Below, piece by piece: positions 52,261-60,919 of a DNA stretch of 64,000 nt (the stretch's first letter is position 1; each line of letters opens with the position of its first letter). The notes under the pieces are model-generated. The model searched no databases and had not been told where the DNA came from. It saw only the letters and a program-made list of their open reading frames with translations. The stretch covers positions 1,553,501 to 1,617,500 of the forward strand of contig NZ_CP150304.1 of assembly GCF_037992945.1 (NCBI RefSeq). Direction: 5' to 3'. A program made the position numbers and the translations under genes. This DNA is from Peribacillus sp. FSL E2-0218 (lineage in GTDB: Bacteria > Bacillota > Bacilli > Bacillales > DSM-1321).

Positions 52261-53889
52261 ATGGAGATGAAAGATCTCGCGTTACCATCTTTAAACCGTT
52301 TTGCATCGGACTATTTACAAAACCATCTTGAAGCGGAGGATTATTTTCATTATGACTTGTCCAAGCCGGCTATATATCGCGATAGATATAATGAATTGAT
52401 GAACCGTGCTTTTTCCCGTCGTGAATTATCCGATTACATACAACGATACATGTCCCGTTTTTCGAGCAGTGAGGGAGTTAAAGGAAATATCGAAAGGTTG
52501 CGCAGGGATGATTCCGTTGTCGTGATCGGCGGACAGCAGGCTGGGTTGCTATCAGGTCCGCTTTATACCATCCATAAAGTGATTTCGATCATAAAACTTG
52601 CGGAAGAACAGGAGAAAGAACTTGGACGCCCTGTCATACCGGTTTTTTGGATAGCCGGGGAAGATCATGATTTGGCTGAGGTCAATCATGTGTATGTTAT
52701 GAAAAACGGAAAGCCGCACAAAAAAACGTATCCTTCCTATCAGCCTTATAAAACGATGGTATCGGATGTGGAGCTTGAAACGGAAAAGGCAGAGAAGTGG
52801 TTCGAAGAAATCATCGAAACCTATGGAGAAACGGCCTTTACGAATAAACTCCTGATCAATATGAAAGAAACGATTAAGGAATCGAAAACCTTTGTCGACT
52901 TTTTTGCCCGCCTGATACATGAGTGGTTCCATGAATATGGTCTATTACTCGTGGATGCAGCAGATCCCGACTTAAGGCAAATCGAGAAGGGTCACTTTGT
53001 ATCGATGATCCAAAAAAGTGAGCGGATCGCTGAAGTGGTCGAGGATCAACAAGCATTCATGCAGGCAAAAGGTTATCCGAAAATGATCGAAATGGATAGA
53101 CACGCCGCGAATTTATTTTATTATGATCCAGAAAAGAAAGATCGATGTTTACTGGAGCGTGTAGAGGGCGGCTTCAGCGGTAAAACCGCGGAGGCATCGT
53201 TTTCGGAGGCGGAACTGCTGATGATAGCCCAGAATCATCCTGAACGGCTAAGCAACAATGTCATCACACGTCCGCTTATGCAGGAAATGCTATTTCCGGT
53301 ATTGGCCTTCATTTCCGGTCCGGGGGAGATTGCCTATTGGGCCGAATTAAAACGTGCCTTTGAGTTGTTTTCGATGAAAATGCCGCCAATCATCCCTAGG
53401 TTAAACATCACGATTGTAGAACGGGGTGTCCTAACCGATTTAGAAGAAATGGAACTTACTTTGGAAACTGTTTTGACTGAAGGAACCGCCAATGCTGTAA
53501 AACGGTACTTGGAAGCAGTGGAAGATGAGAAAACGGCTGATCTCTTCGGGAAACTGAAATCACAGCTTGAAGAGAATCATAAAAAACTCTCAGACCATGC
53601 TGTTTCTTTAGATAAAGGGATTGAGCCGATGCTGAACAAAAATATGGAATTCATCCAAAAGCAATTGGATTTCATATATGGGAAAATCGGTGACCGAACA
53701 AAGGAACGTCATGCGGTTACATTGAAAAAATATGAACGGATCGCCCATTCGCTTTTTCCGCTGGAATCGCCTCAAGAGCGGATCTGGAATGCTTTTTATT
53801 ACCTGAATCAATATGGAACGGAATTCATTAGCGATATCATGAAGCTGGATTACCAATTCAATAATCAGCACAAACTGATTTTCATTTAG
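52261..53889 (+). CDS. bshC: Bacillithiol biosynthesis cysteine-adding enzyme BshC
   Basis: 542 residues, formerly yllA. Attaches cysteine to GlcN-malate in the last step of bacillithiol synthesis. Core Rossmann motifs VVIGGQQAGLLSGPLYTIHK and PVFWIAGEDHDLAEVNHVY are exact family signatures; a C-terminal coiled-coil region (about 410-500) mediates dimerisation. ATG follows AAAGGGAG. A long non-coding stretch follows. Confidence 0.95.
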   Translation: MEMKDLALPSLNRFASDYLQNHLEAEDYFHYDLSKPAIYRDRYNELMNRAFSRRELSDYIQRYMSRFSSSEGVKGNIERLRRDDSVVVIGGQQAGLLSGPLYTIHKVISIIKLAEEQEKELGRPVIPVFWIAGEDHDLAEVNHVYVMKNGKPHKKTYPSYQPYKTMVSDVELETEKAEKWFEEIIETYGETAFTNKLLINMKETIKESKTFVDFFARLIHEWFHEYGLLLVDAADPDLRQIEKGHFVSMIQKSERIAEVVEDQQAFMQAKGYPKMIEMDRHAANLFYYDPEKKDRCLLERVEGGFSGKTAEASFSEAELLMIAQNHPERLSNNVITRPLMQEMLFPVLAFISGPGEIAYWAELKRAFELFSMKMPPIIPRLNITIVERGVLTDLEEMELTLETVLTEGTANAVKRYLEAVEDEKTADLFGKLKSQLEENHKKLSDHAVSLDKGIEPMLNKNMEFIQKQLDFIYGKIGDRTKERHAVTLKKYERIAHSLFPLESPQERIWNAFYYLNQYGTEFISDIMKLDYQFNNQHKLIFI

Positions 53890-54019
53890 AAAAACGAGCC
53901 GTTTTGGGAATGGTGGCGGATTAAATTTCATGCTGCATAGCGTTGCTGAATGCCAACCCCTGTCGAAGGTTAATAAATGGAAAAAAGGATGAATGCTATA
54001 GCCTGTCTAGGTTTGTAGT

Positions 54020-54059
54020 TTAAGGGGGTTCGGATTGGAAAATTCCGAACCCCCTTTTA
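54020..54059 (+). terminator. Terminator downstream of bshC
   Basis: Thirteen-bp perfect stem AAGGGGGTTCGGA/TCCGAACCCCCTT followed by four Ts, 130 nt after bshC. Confidence 0.88.
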
Positions 54060-54354
54060 TGTTCAGAGATTGGCTCTGCTAAACCACTTACGGTCAGCCA
54101 TTTTTCAGGTGCTTTCATGTAATTGGTCCTTACAGTTTTGGAAGCGGAATGGGAGCCTCGGACCCGCATGAAGTGGTCCAACACACTTGCTCTTCTTGCG
54201 AAAGAAACCTTCTTTTATTCGGGGGTGTGCATAGGGTAAGGAGGTGGGATTTCTTTGTTGAAAATAGTGTTCAATAACTTGTAAGTTGGCCGATACAAAA
54301 ACGTTATGGTCTGCGGTCGCTTAGAATGAAAGGGTAAAAGTGCAACAAAGTGGT

Positions 54355-54460
54355 TTGGGACGGAAGGTGCGAGACTCCTGTTGCAAAGGTTACGTGATGC
54401 CCCCCCAGGCACCCGGACCGACCGTTGAAAACGAGTGCCTTTCATTAAAATCCTTCGAAT
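54355..54460. repeat. Degenerate Bacillaceae intergenic repeat
   Basis: Pieces in the order GGACGGAAGGTGCGAGACTCCTG, CCCCAGGC, GGACCGACCG and AACGAGTGCCTTTCATTAAAATCC resemble, in order and spacing, a widespread repeat I know from Bacillaceae intergenic regions (GCGAGACTCCTGCGGGA ... GGACCGCCCGCGGAAAGCGAG). This copy is clearly diverged. Recognition is from memory, not from a search. Confidence 0.5.
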
Positions 54461-54507
54461 GTTGCACACGTAAACTTCGCAGGTATTCATCGAGTTTGTC
54501 CACAGGA

Positions 54508-54538
54508 TGAAAGACAGGTGCTAAAGCCTGTCTTTTTC
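54508..54538 (+). terminator. Isolated terminator before mraZ
   Basis: AAGACAGG (54511-54518) pairs with CCTGTCTT (54527-54534) and is followed by Ts. No gene precedes it directly. Confidence 0.7.
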
Positions 54539-54690
54539 TGTTTCCTGGACACCTGTCAGGCATTGCTTCGACAGGAATAGCGGGACTGCGTCCTAGTTTG
54601 AGTCCATTCGAGGGAAATGCACGGTTCTTTGAAAAAATTGGCTAAATAAAAAAGGCATTGAAAAGAAGGGAATTATTACTTGGAAGGAGA

Positions 54691-54726
54691 AAGTAAAAAC
54701 AAGTGGAGAAAGGTGGGGGATTGTGG
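54691..54726 (+). promoter_or_regulatory. Candidate MraZ operator (10-bp direct repeats)
   Basis: Successive decamers AAGTAAAAAC, AAGTGGAGAA, AGGTGGGGGA and TTGTGGTACA put GTGG at 54703, 54713 and 54723. MraZ in other bacteria binds direct repeats spaced one helical turn apart upstream of its own gene. A possible extended -10 (TGGTACATT, 54724-54732) abuts the array. Confidence 0.55.
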
Positions 54727-54758
54727 TACATTGAGATTAGAATGTGGGGGTAATGGGT

Positions 54759-55190
54759 ATGTTCATGGGAGAGTACCATCATAACATCGATATTAAGGGC
54801 CGTTTGATAGTCCCAGTGAAATTCCGGGACAATCTCGGGGAGCAATTTGTATTGACCCGCGGACTCGATCAATGTTTATTTGGTTACCCTATGGAAGAGT
54901 GGAAGCTGCTTGAAGAAAAGCTGAAAGCCTTGCCTTTAACAAAAAAAGATGCCCGGGCCTTTACCCGTTTTTTCTTTTCTGCAGCGACAGAATGTGAAAT
55001 TGACAAACAAGGGCGAATTAATATCCCCACGCCGCTTACTTCATATGGCCAATTGGAAAAAGAATGTGTAATTCTTGGTGTTACCAATCGTATTGAGATT
55101 TGGAGCAAATCCCTTTGGGAAAACTATTTTTCAGCTTCGGAGGATTCTTTCGCTGAGATAGCAGAAAATATGATTGGCTTTGATATTTAA
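54759..55190 (+). CDS. mraZ: Transcriptional regulator MraZ
   Basis: 143 residues from ATG at 54759 (MFMGEYHHNIDIKGRLIVP); two AbrB-like halves each with the DxKGR motif (DIKGR, DKQGR). Forms a ring-shaped octamer or dodecamer that represses the division and cell-wall cluster it heads. The GTG at 54744 would add five residues but overlaps the ribosome site GTGGGGG. Confidence 0.95.
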   Translation: MFMGEYHHNIDIKGRLIVPVKFRDNLGEQFVLTRGLDQCLFGYPMEEWKLLEEKLKALPLTKKDARAFTRFFFSAATECEIDKQGRINIPTPLTSYGQLEKECVILGVTNRIEIWSKSLWENYFSASEDSFAEIAENMIGFDI

Positions 55191-55242
55191 GGCTGCCCTC
55201 AGAAATAGAGTCACTCAATAACCGATTGGAAGGATGTCTAGC

Positions 55243-56181
55243 ATGTTTCAACATACGACAGTGTTATTAAAAGAGACGGTTGATGGATTGAACATCAAAC
55301 CTGATGGAGTTTACGTAGATTGTACACTAGGAGGAGCCGGTCACAGCGAATACTTGCTTTCACAGCTCTCTGACAAGGGCAGGCTTTATGCTTTTGATCA
55401 GGATGAAACGGCGATTCGGAATGCTAAGGAAAAACTGGAAAGCTATGGTGAACGCATCGTGCTTGTTCCTAATAATTTTAAATACTTGAAAGAAGAGTTG
55501 AATGCCAGGGGAATCGAGAAAGTCGATGGGATCCTATACGATTTAGGAGTGTCATCGCCTCAATTGGATACACCGGAACGGGGTTTCAGTTATAACCATG
55601 ATGCTCCTTTGGATATGAGGATGGACCAAAGTGCGGCCATTTCTGCTTATGATGTCGTGAATTCTTGGTCATTCCATGATTTGATGAGGATTTTCTTTCA
55701 ATACGGAGAAGAAAAGTTTTCCAAGCAAATCGCCAGGAAAATAGAAGCGGCACGCGAGATAAAACCGATTGAAACGACATTCGAGCTTGTGGAGCTGATT
55801 AAAGAAGGGATCCCAGCACCTGCAAGACGTAAAGGCGGACATCCTGCAAAACGGGTATTTCAAGCAATCAGGATCGCCGTGAACGATGAGCTTGGCGTCT
55901 TCGAGGATTCCCTGGAGCAAGCGATTTCGCTTTTGGATATGGAAGGCAGGATTTCGGTTATCACATTCCATTCACTTGAGGATAGGATTTGCAAAACGGT
56001 ATTTAAGAAAGCGAGCAGCATGCCGGACCTTCCGCCTGGACTCCCTGTCATACCGGATGAATTCAAACCAACCCTAAAAATCATAACGAGAAAACCGATA
56101 TTACCTTCGGAAGATGAATTGGAAGGGAATAACCGTTCACGTTCGGCTAAGCTAAGAATTGCTGAAAAGCAAAAAATATAG
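55243..56181 (+). CDS. rsmH: 16S rRNA (cytosine1402-N4)-methyltransferase
   Basis: 312 residues (mraW). SAM site VDCTLGGAGHSEYLL, followed by DQDE, the DGILYDLGVSSPQLD motif and the late VITFHSLEDR. ATG at 55243 has GGAAGG 9 nt upstream; the ATG at 55234 touches the ribosome site. Modifies C1402 in the 30S P site. Confidence 0.96.
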   Translation: MFQHTTVLLKETVDGLNIKPDGVYVDCTLGGAGHSEYLLSQLSDKGRLYAFDQDETAIRNAKEKLESYGERIVLVPNNFKYLKEELNARGIEKVDGILYDLGVSSPQLDTPERGFSYNHDAPLDMRMDQSAAISAYDVVNSWSFHDLMRIFFQYGEEKFSKQIARKIEAAREIKPIETTFELVELIKEGIPAPARRKGGHPAKRVFQAIRIAVNDELGVFEDSLEQAISLLDMEGRISVITFHSLEDRICKTVFKKASSMPDLPPGLPVIPDEFKPTLKIITRKPILPSEDELEGNNRSRSAKLRIAEKQKI

Positions 56182-56206
56182 AAAAAATCAGTAAGGGGGA
56201 ACAGGA

Positions 56207-56560
56207 ATGAGTTCCATAGCCAAAAAAATGCAAGAACAGCAATATGAAGACCAACATCAGCAACAGACACAAACAGTGGTCATCCGTAAGGCGAAGATAT
56301 CCATTGGTGAAGTTTTCTTACTATGTGCCCTTGCTATTATGGTTGCTTTTATGGGAGTGAAGATCGTTTCCAATCAAGCGGCCATTTATGAAACGAATAA
56401 AGAGATCCAGCTTGTTGAGTCGAAAATTGACGAACAGGGCAAAGTGAATGATGATTTGAAAGTGCAAGTTGCCGAACTTAGTACATACGAGAGAATTTGG
56501 AAAAAAGCTGCAGCGCTTGGGTTCAAGTTAAATAAGAATAATGTGAAGGGTGTGCAGTAA
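56207..56560 (+). CDS. ftsL: Cell division protein FtsL
   Basis: 117 residues, bitopic: cytoplasmic tail 1-37, membrane helix about 38-58 (VFLLCALAIMVAFMGVKIV), then an extracellular coiled coil (ETNKEIQLVESKIDEQGKVNDDL). Part of the FtsL-DivIC-DivIB complex that activates septal synthesis. ATG follows AAGGGGGAAC. Same position as in all Bacillus dcw clusters. Confidence 0.93.
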   Translation: MSSIAKKMQEQQYEDQHQQQTQTVVIRKAKISIGEVFLLCALAIMVAFMGVKIVSNQAAIYETNKEIQLVESKIDEQGKVNDDLKVQVAELSTYERIWKKAAALGFKLNKNNVKGVQ

Positions 56561-56562
56561 TA

Positions 56563-58722
56563 ATGCAGAAACAAAAAAATATGAAGCATGGGGCAGCCGG
56601 ATTATTCTTCTTATTCGGCCTGCTCTTTTTTGTTTTAATTTGCCGCTTTTTATATATTCAGGTGACAGGAACAGCAGGCGGGGAAGTGCTTGCTTCGAAA
56701 ATCGAAAAGAAATACGAGAAAAAACAGGTGATAGAGGCAAAAAGGGGCAGCATCCTCGATACAAAGGGGGAAGTCATCGCCGAGGATACTTCATCTTATA
56801 TCTTAAGAGCTGTTCTCAGTGACAAGGAACCTAAGCACGTCGAGGATCCGGAAATGACCGCGAGCAAGCTTGCTAAATATATTGACATGGATGAGCAGGA
56901 AATTTATGAGCGTCTTACCAGTAATAAAAAGGCTTATCAAGTCGAATTTGGCAGCGCGGGCAAGGATTTGACCCAGGTCGTCAAACAGAAAATCGAAAAA
57001 ATGGAGCTGCCGGGCATTACATTCGGAAGGACGAATAAACGTTTTTACCCGAATGGAATTTTCGCATCCCATTTGATAGGGTATGTGGAAAAGGATGAGA
57101 AAACGGGCGAGATGGCCGGTAAGTTCGGCATTGAGAGGTATCTCAACAAAGAATTGAAGGAAACGAACGGGAAGCTGACGTATGACAGTGACTCATGGGG
57201 ATTGCTATTACCGGATGCGAAGGAGAAAGTGGTTGCCCCGGATAATGGCAATGATGTCATGCTGACCATCGACAAGAAAATCCAAACCTTCTTGGAAGAT
57301 TCATTGAGCAAAGTGCAGGCAAAATATGATCCCGAGCAAATCATAGCGATCGTATCCAATCCTAAAACGGGAGAGATTGTGGCGATGGGACAAAGGCCCA
57401 CCTTCCATCCGACAACGAAAGTCGGGCTTACGGATACATGGCGCAACCTTGCCATTGAAGAAACCTTCGAGCCGGGATCAACGATGAAAACCTTCACGCT
57501 TGCGGCGGCTGTTGAGGAAGGAGTCTTCAAACCGAACGATAGTTTTGTAGCGGGAACCTATAAGGCCGGTTCAGGGGAAATTCATGATCATAGTGGAATC
57601 GAAAGAGGGAAAAGCATGACGTTTCTTGAAGGGGTCCAACGTTCTTCCAACGTCGCTTTCGCAACACTTGCCATGGATAAGATCGGTGCGGATACTTTCA
57701 GGGAGTATTTGACGAAATTCGGGTTCGACAACAAAACGGGAATCGATTTGCCGAATGAAATAACCGGTAAAATTCAATATAAGTACAAGCTTGAAAAAGT
57801 GACCACTGCCTTCGGGCAAGGTTCGACCGTCACCCCGATCCAACAGATCCAGGCTGCTTCCGCCATAGCCAATGACGGAAAGATGATGCAGCCTTATGTG
57901 ATCAAAAGCATTTCCGATCAGGATACAGGCAAGGTTTTGAAAACGACAAAGCCGAAAGTGACAGGGAACCCGATTTCAGCAGAGACTGCCAAGCAGGTGC
58001 GTGACTATTTGGAAACGGTCATTTCTGCGAAAAAGGGGACAGGAAGCAAATATGCCATCGACGGATATGAAGTCGCAGGAAAAACGGGTACTGCACAAAT
58101 TGCCGGTCCGACTGGAAGATATCTGGAAGGGAAAAATAATTACGTATTCTCCTTTTTAGGGATGGCTCCAAAAGATGATCCGCAATTGGTCATGTACGTG
58201 GCAGTGAAGCAGCCCAAGCTGGGTGCTTCTTATGTCGGAGCAGACCCATTGTCAGAGATTTTCAATCCGGTCATGCAGAATAGCCTGCAATATTTAAACA
58301 TCAAGCCATCTGATGTGAAAAAACAAAAAGCGATTGACATCGCCGACTATACCAACCAACCTGAAAGCTCCGCCGCCAAGGAGCTGAAGGAACTTGGTTA
58401 TGATGTAAGCACTATAGGGAGCGGGCGTAAAGTGCTCGATCAATCCCCGAAGGCTGGGAGCACGCTTCTGCAGGGCGAAAAAATCATCTTGAGAACGGAA
58501 GGTGAAATGAAAGTTCCGGATATGACAGGGTGGTCCTTGCGGGACGTCATGAAATTCGCTAATGTCGCCAAACTGGACCTCAAAACGACAGGAACGGGAT
58601 ATGTGAGTAAACAGAATCTCCAGGCAGGGAAAAAGGTGAAGGAAGGGGATTCCTTCCATATTGAATTATCCCAGCCAGAAGGGGCTACTGAAGATATCCC
58701 GAAAGATAAAAAAACCGAATGA
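56563..58722 (+). CDS. pbpB: Penicillin-binding protein 2B (septal transpeptidase)
   Basis: 719 residues. N-terminal membrane helix (about 9-29), dimerisation domain, transpeptidase domain with SxxK in EPGSTMKTF, SxN in QRSSNVAFA and KTG in AGKTGTAQ, and two C-terminal PASTA repeats (about 590-705). Essential class B PBP for division, partner of FtsW. It starts 2 nt after ftsL. A strong terminator separates it from spoVD. Confidence 0.96.
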   Translation: MQKQKNMKHGAAGLFFLFGLLFFVLICRFLYIQVTGTAGGEVLASKIEKKYEKKQVIEAKRGSILDTKGEVIAEDTSSYILRAVLSDKEPKHVEDPEMTASKLAKYIDMDEQEIYERLTSNKKAYQVEFGSAGKDLTQVVKQKIEKMELPGITFGRTNKRFYPNGIFASHLIGYVEKDEKTGEMAGKFGIERYLNKELKETNGKLTYDSDSWGLLLPDAKEKVVAPDNGNDVMLTIDKKIQTFLEDSLSKVQAKYDPEQIIAIVSNPKTGEIVAMGQRPTFHPTTKVGLTDTWRNLAIEETFEPGSTMKTFTLAAAVEEGVFKPNDSFVAGTYKAGSGEIHDHSGIERGKSMTFLEGVQRSSNVAFATLAMDKIGADTFREYLTKFGFDNKTGIDLPNEITGKIQYKYKLEKVTTAFGQGSTVTPIQQIQAASAIANDGKMMQPYVIKSISDQDTGKVLKTTKPKVTGNPISAETAKQVRDYLETVISAKKGTGSKYAIDGYEVAGKTGTAQIAGPTGRYLEGKNNYVFSFLGMAPKDDPQLVMYVAVKQPKLGASYVGADPLSEIFNPVMQNSLQYLNIKPSDVKKQKAIDIADYTNQPESSAAKELKELGYDVSTIGSGRKVLDQSPKAGSTLLQGEKIILRTEGEMKVPDMTGWSLRDVMKFANVAKLDLKTTGTGYVSKQNLQAGKKVKEGDSFHIELSQPEGATEDIPKDKKTE

Positions 58723-58725
58723 GCA

Positions 58726-58767
58726 ATGAAGGGGGGAATCCATCCGGGTTCCCCCCTTCATTTTTTT
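58726..58767 (+). terminator. Terminator of mraZ-pbpB
   Basis: AATGAAGGGGGGAA pairs with TTCCCCCCTTCATT, then seven Ts. It isolates spoVD, which should respond to sporulation, from the vegetative genes. Confidence 0.93.
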
Positions 58768-58838
58768 GAAGGTTTCTTAGTCTAGCATCAAGTAGACAAG
58801 CATATATTGAAGCATGTATGAAATGGAGGTGCCTGTTT

Positions 58839-60761
58839 TTGCGTGTTTCGAATGTTACTGTCCGAAAACGGCTGGCAATCGCATTGGCAGTGGGTATCGT
58901 AGTTTTTTTTATCATTGATATCCGCTTGGGAATTGTACAATTCTATCTAGGTGATAAGTTGACGGGGCTCGCTAAAGATTCCTGGAGCAGGAATATTCCT
59001 TTTGAGGCTAAGCGGGGAGAGATTTTGGATCGCAATGGTGTAGAGTTGGCAACGAATATTTCCGCCCCAACGGTCTATGTCATCCCAAGGCAGATTGAAG
59101 ATCCCGATCAGACGGCGGGACAGCTTGCTTCCATATTGGATATGACCAAGGAAAAGGCTTATCAATGGCTGACGAAACAAGCGATGAGCGTCAGAATTCC
59201 CGAAGGCAGAAAAATATCCCATGAAAAGGCGAAAGAAATAAAAGCATTGGGGATAAAGGGCGTGTATATCGCTGAGGATTCAAAGCGCCATTACCCATTC
59301 GGTGAATATCTTTCACATGTACTCGGTTTCACGGGATCGGATAACCAGGGACTGATGGGAATTGAATTGTCCTATGATAAGGAGCTAAGCGGGAAGAAGG
59401 GGTTTGTTAAATTCTATTCGGATGCCAAAGGGAAGAGGCTGGAAAACATGGCCGATGACTATAAGCCTCCCGTTGATGGAGATAATTTGAAGCTGACGAT
59501 CGATAGCAAAATCCAGACGATCGTGGAGAGGGAGCTCGATAATGCGGAGGCAACCTATGACCCTGATGGTCTTATCGCCATTGCCATGGACCCCAATACT
59601 GGCGAAATTTTAGCCATGTCCAGCAGGCCGACCTTCGATCCTTCTAATTTTCAAAATGTACCATCCGAAGTGTATAACCGTAATTTGCCGGTTTGGAGCA
59701 TATATGAACCGGGATCGACTTTCAAGATCATCACCCTTGCTGCAGCGCTGGAGGAAGGGAAGGTGGATTTGCAGAGGGAACATTTTTATGACTCCGGGCA
59801 TGTTGAGGTGGCTGGATCCACGCTCCATTGCTGGAAAAGCGGAGGACATGGCGATCAAACCTTTCTTGAAGTTGTCGAGAACTCATGCAACCCAGGTTTT
59901 GTGGAGTTGGGCAACAGGCTCGGGAAAGACAAGTTATTTAAATATATCAATGATTTCGGGTTTGGACAAAAAACGGGGATTGATTTAACCGGAGAAGGAA
60001 AAGGGATCATGTTCAATATGGATCGCGTGGGCCCGGTTGAGCAGGCAACGACCGCATTTGGACAAGGTGTGGCCGTAACGCCGATTCAGCAGGTGACGGC
60101 GGTATCGGCTGCCGTGAATGGCGGGACTTTATACACGCCATATATCGCAAAGGAATTGGTTGACCCAAAAACGGGAGAAGTACTTATGAGAAAGACCCCG
60201 CAGGCCAAGAAAAAGGTGATTTCGGAAGCGACCTCGAAAAAAGTGCGTGAAGCTCTTGAATCAGTAGTGGCGCAAGGCAGCGGTAAAGGTGCATTCGTCG
60301 AGTCATATCGCGTTGGCGGAAAGACAGGTACGGCGCAAAAAGCGGAAAATGGCCGCTACCTTGAAAATAATTATATTCTCTCATTCATTGGTGTCGCTCC
60401 AGCCGATGACCCGCAAATCGTCGTCTATATCGCGGTCGATAATCCGAAAGGAACGGTGCAATTCGGCGGTGTCGTTGCGGCTCCGATCGTCGGCAATATC
60501 ATGGAGGATTCTCTAAGGGCGATGGGCGTCAAACCAAGGAAAAACCAGATTGAGAAGGAACGGGTCTGGACGGATCCCGTCATGGTCGAGGTGCCGGACG
60601 TGGTCGGAATGAGCAGAAAAGAGCTTCAAACCCAGCAAGTGGATTTGAAGCTCGATATAGCCGGAAATGGGGATAAAGTCATAAATCAAGCACCTGATGC
60701 GGGCATTAAGGTAAAAGAAGGCTCTACAATAAGAATTTATCTTGGCGAAAATAAAGATTAA
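58839..60761 (+). CDS. spoVD: Sporulation-specific penicillin-binding protein SpoVD
   Basis: 640 residues. TTG at 58839 after TGGAGGT gives LRVSNVTVRKRL, equal to the B. subtilis start. One membrane helix, dimerisation domain, transpeptidase motifs SxxK (EPGSTFKII), SCN in VVENSCNPGF and KTG in GGKTGTAQ, then one PASTA repeat. The extra Cys in LHCWKSGG together with the SCN Cys form the redox pair that StoA keeps reduced in B. subtilis. Makes spore cortex with SpoVE. SigE control expected; a clear SigE promoter was not seen. Confidence 0.96.
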   Translation: MRVSNVTVRKRLAIALAVGIVVFFIIDIRLGIVQFYLGDKLTGLAKDSWSRNIPFEAKRGEILDRNGVELATNISAPTVYVIPRQIEDPDQTAGQLASILDMTKEKAYQWLTKQAMSVRIPEGRKISHEKAKEIKALGIKGVYIAEDSKRHYPFGEYLSHVLGFTGSDNQGLMGIELSYDKELSGKKGFVKFYSDAKGKRLENMADDYKPPVDGDNLKLTIDSKIQTIVERELDNAEATYDPDGLIAIAMDPNTGEILAMSSRPTFDPSNFQNVPSEVYNRNLPVWSIYEPGSTFKIITLAAALEEGKVDLQREHFYDSGHVEVAGSTLHCWKSGGHGDQTFLEVVENSCNPGFVELGNRLGKDKLFKYINDFGFGQKTGIDLTGEGKGIMFNMDRVGPVEQATTAFGQGVAVTPIQQVTAVSAAVNGGTLYTPYIAKELVDPKTGEVLMRKTPQAKKKVISEATSKKVREALESVVAQGSGKGAFVESYRVGGKTGTAQKAENGRYLENNYILSFIGVAPADDPQIVVYIAVDNPKGTVQFGGVVAAPIVGNIMEDSLRAMGVKPRKNQIEKERVWTDPVMVEVPDVVGMSRKELQTQQVDLKLDIAGNGDKVINQAPDAGIKVKEGSTIRIYLGENKD

Positions 60762-60786
60762 GTATAATATAATAGATGAATAGTTT

Positions 60787-60818
60787 AAGCGGCTGAAGAA
60801 TCATCAGCCGCTTTGTTT
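60787..60818 (+). terminator. Hairpin between spoVD and murE
   Basis: AAGCGGCTGA/TCAGCCGCTT ten-bp stem with a 7-nt loop and a short TTTGTTT tail. Confidence 0.75.
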
Positions 60819-60919
60819 ACGGAGGCGCGATAACCCCGTATAATTAAAAATGGTTTCTCGACAAGCCAAGGTTAATCACATATAATGAATCCTCAAATTA
60901 AGTTGAGAGGGATGGAAAA

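Larger units (their letters stand above)
54060..54690. other. Non-coding bshC-mraZ gap
   Basis: About 630 bases. A minus-strand frame at 54215-54490 has no ribosome site and crosses the repeat remnant, so I reject it. The stretch contains a decayed intergenic repeat (54355-54460) and an isolated hairpin-T-run (54508-54538). Its composition is less AT-rich than other gaps. Confidence 0.5.

Noticed and set aside
54215..54490. 91-codon minus-strand frame in the bshC-mraZ gap
   Set aside because: No ribosome site, low-complexity start, and it crosses the repeat remnant; better explained as non-coding.
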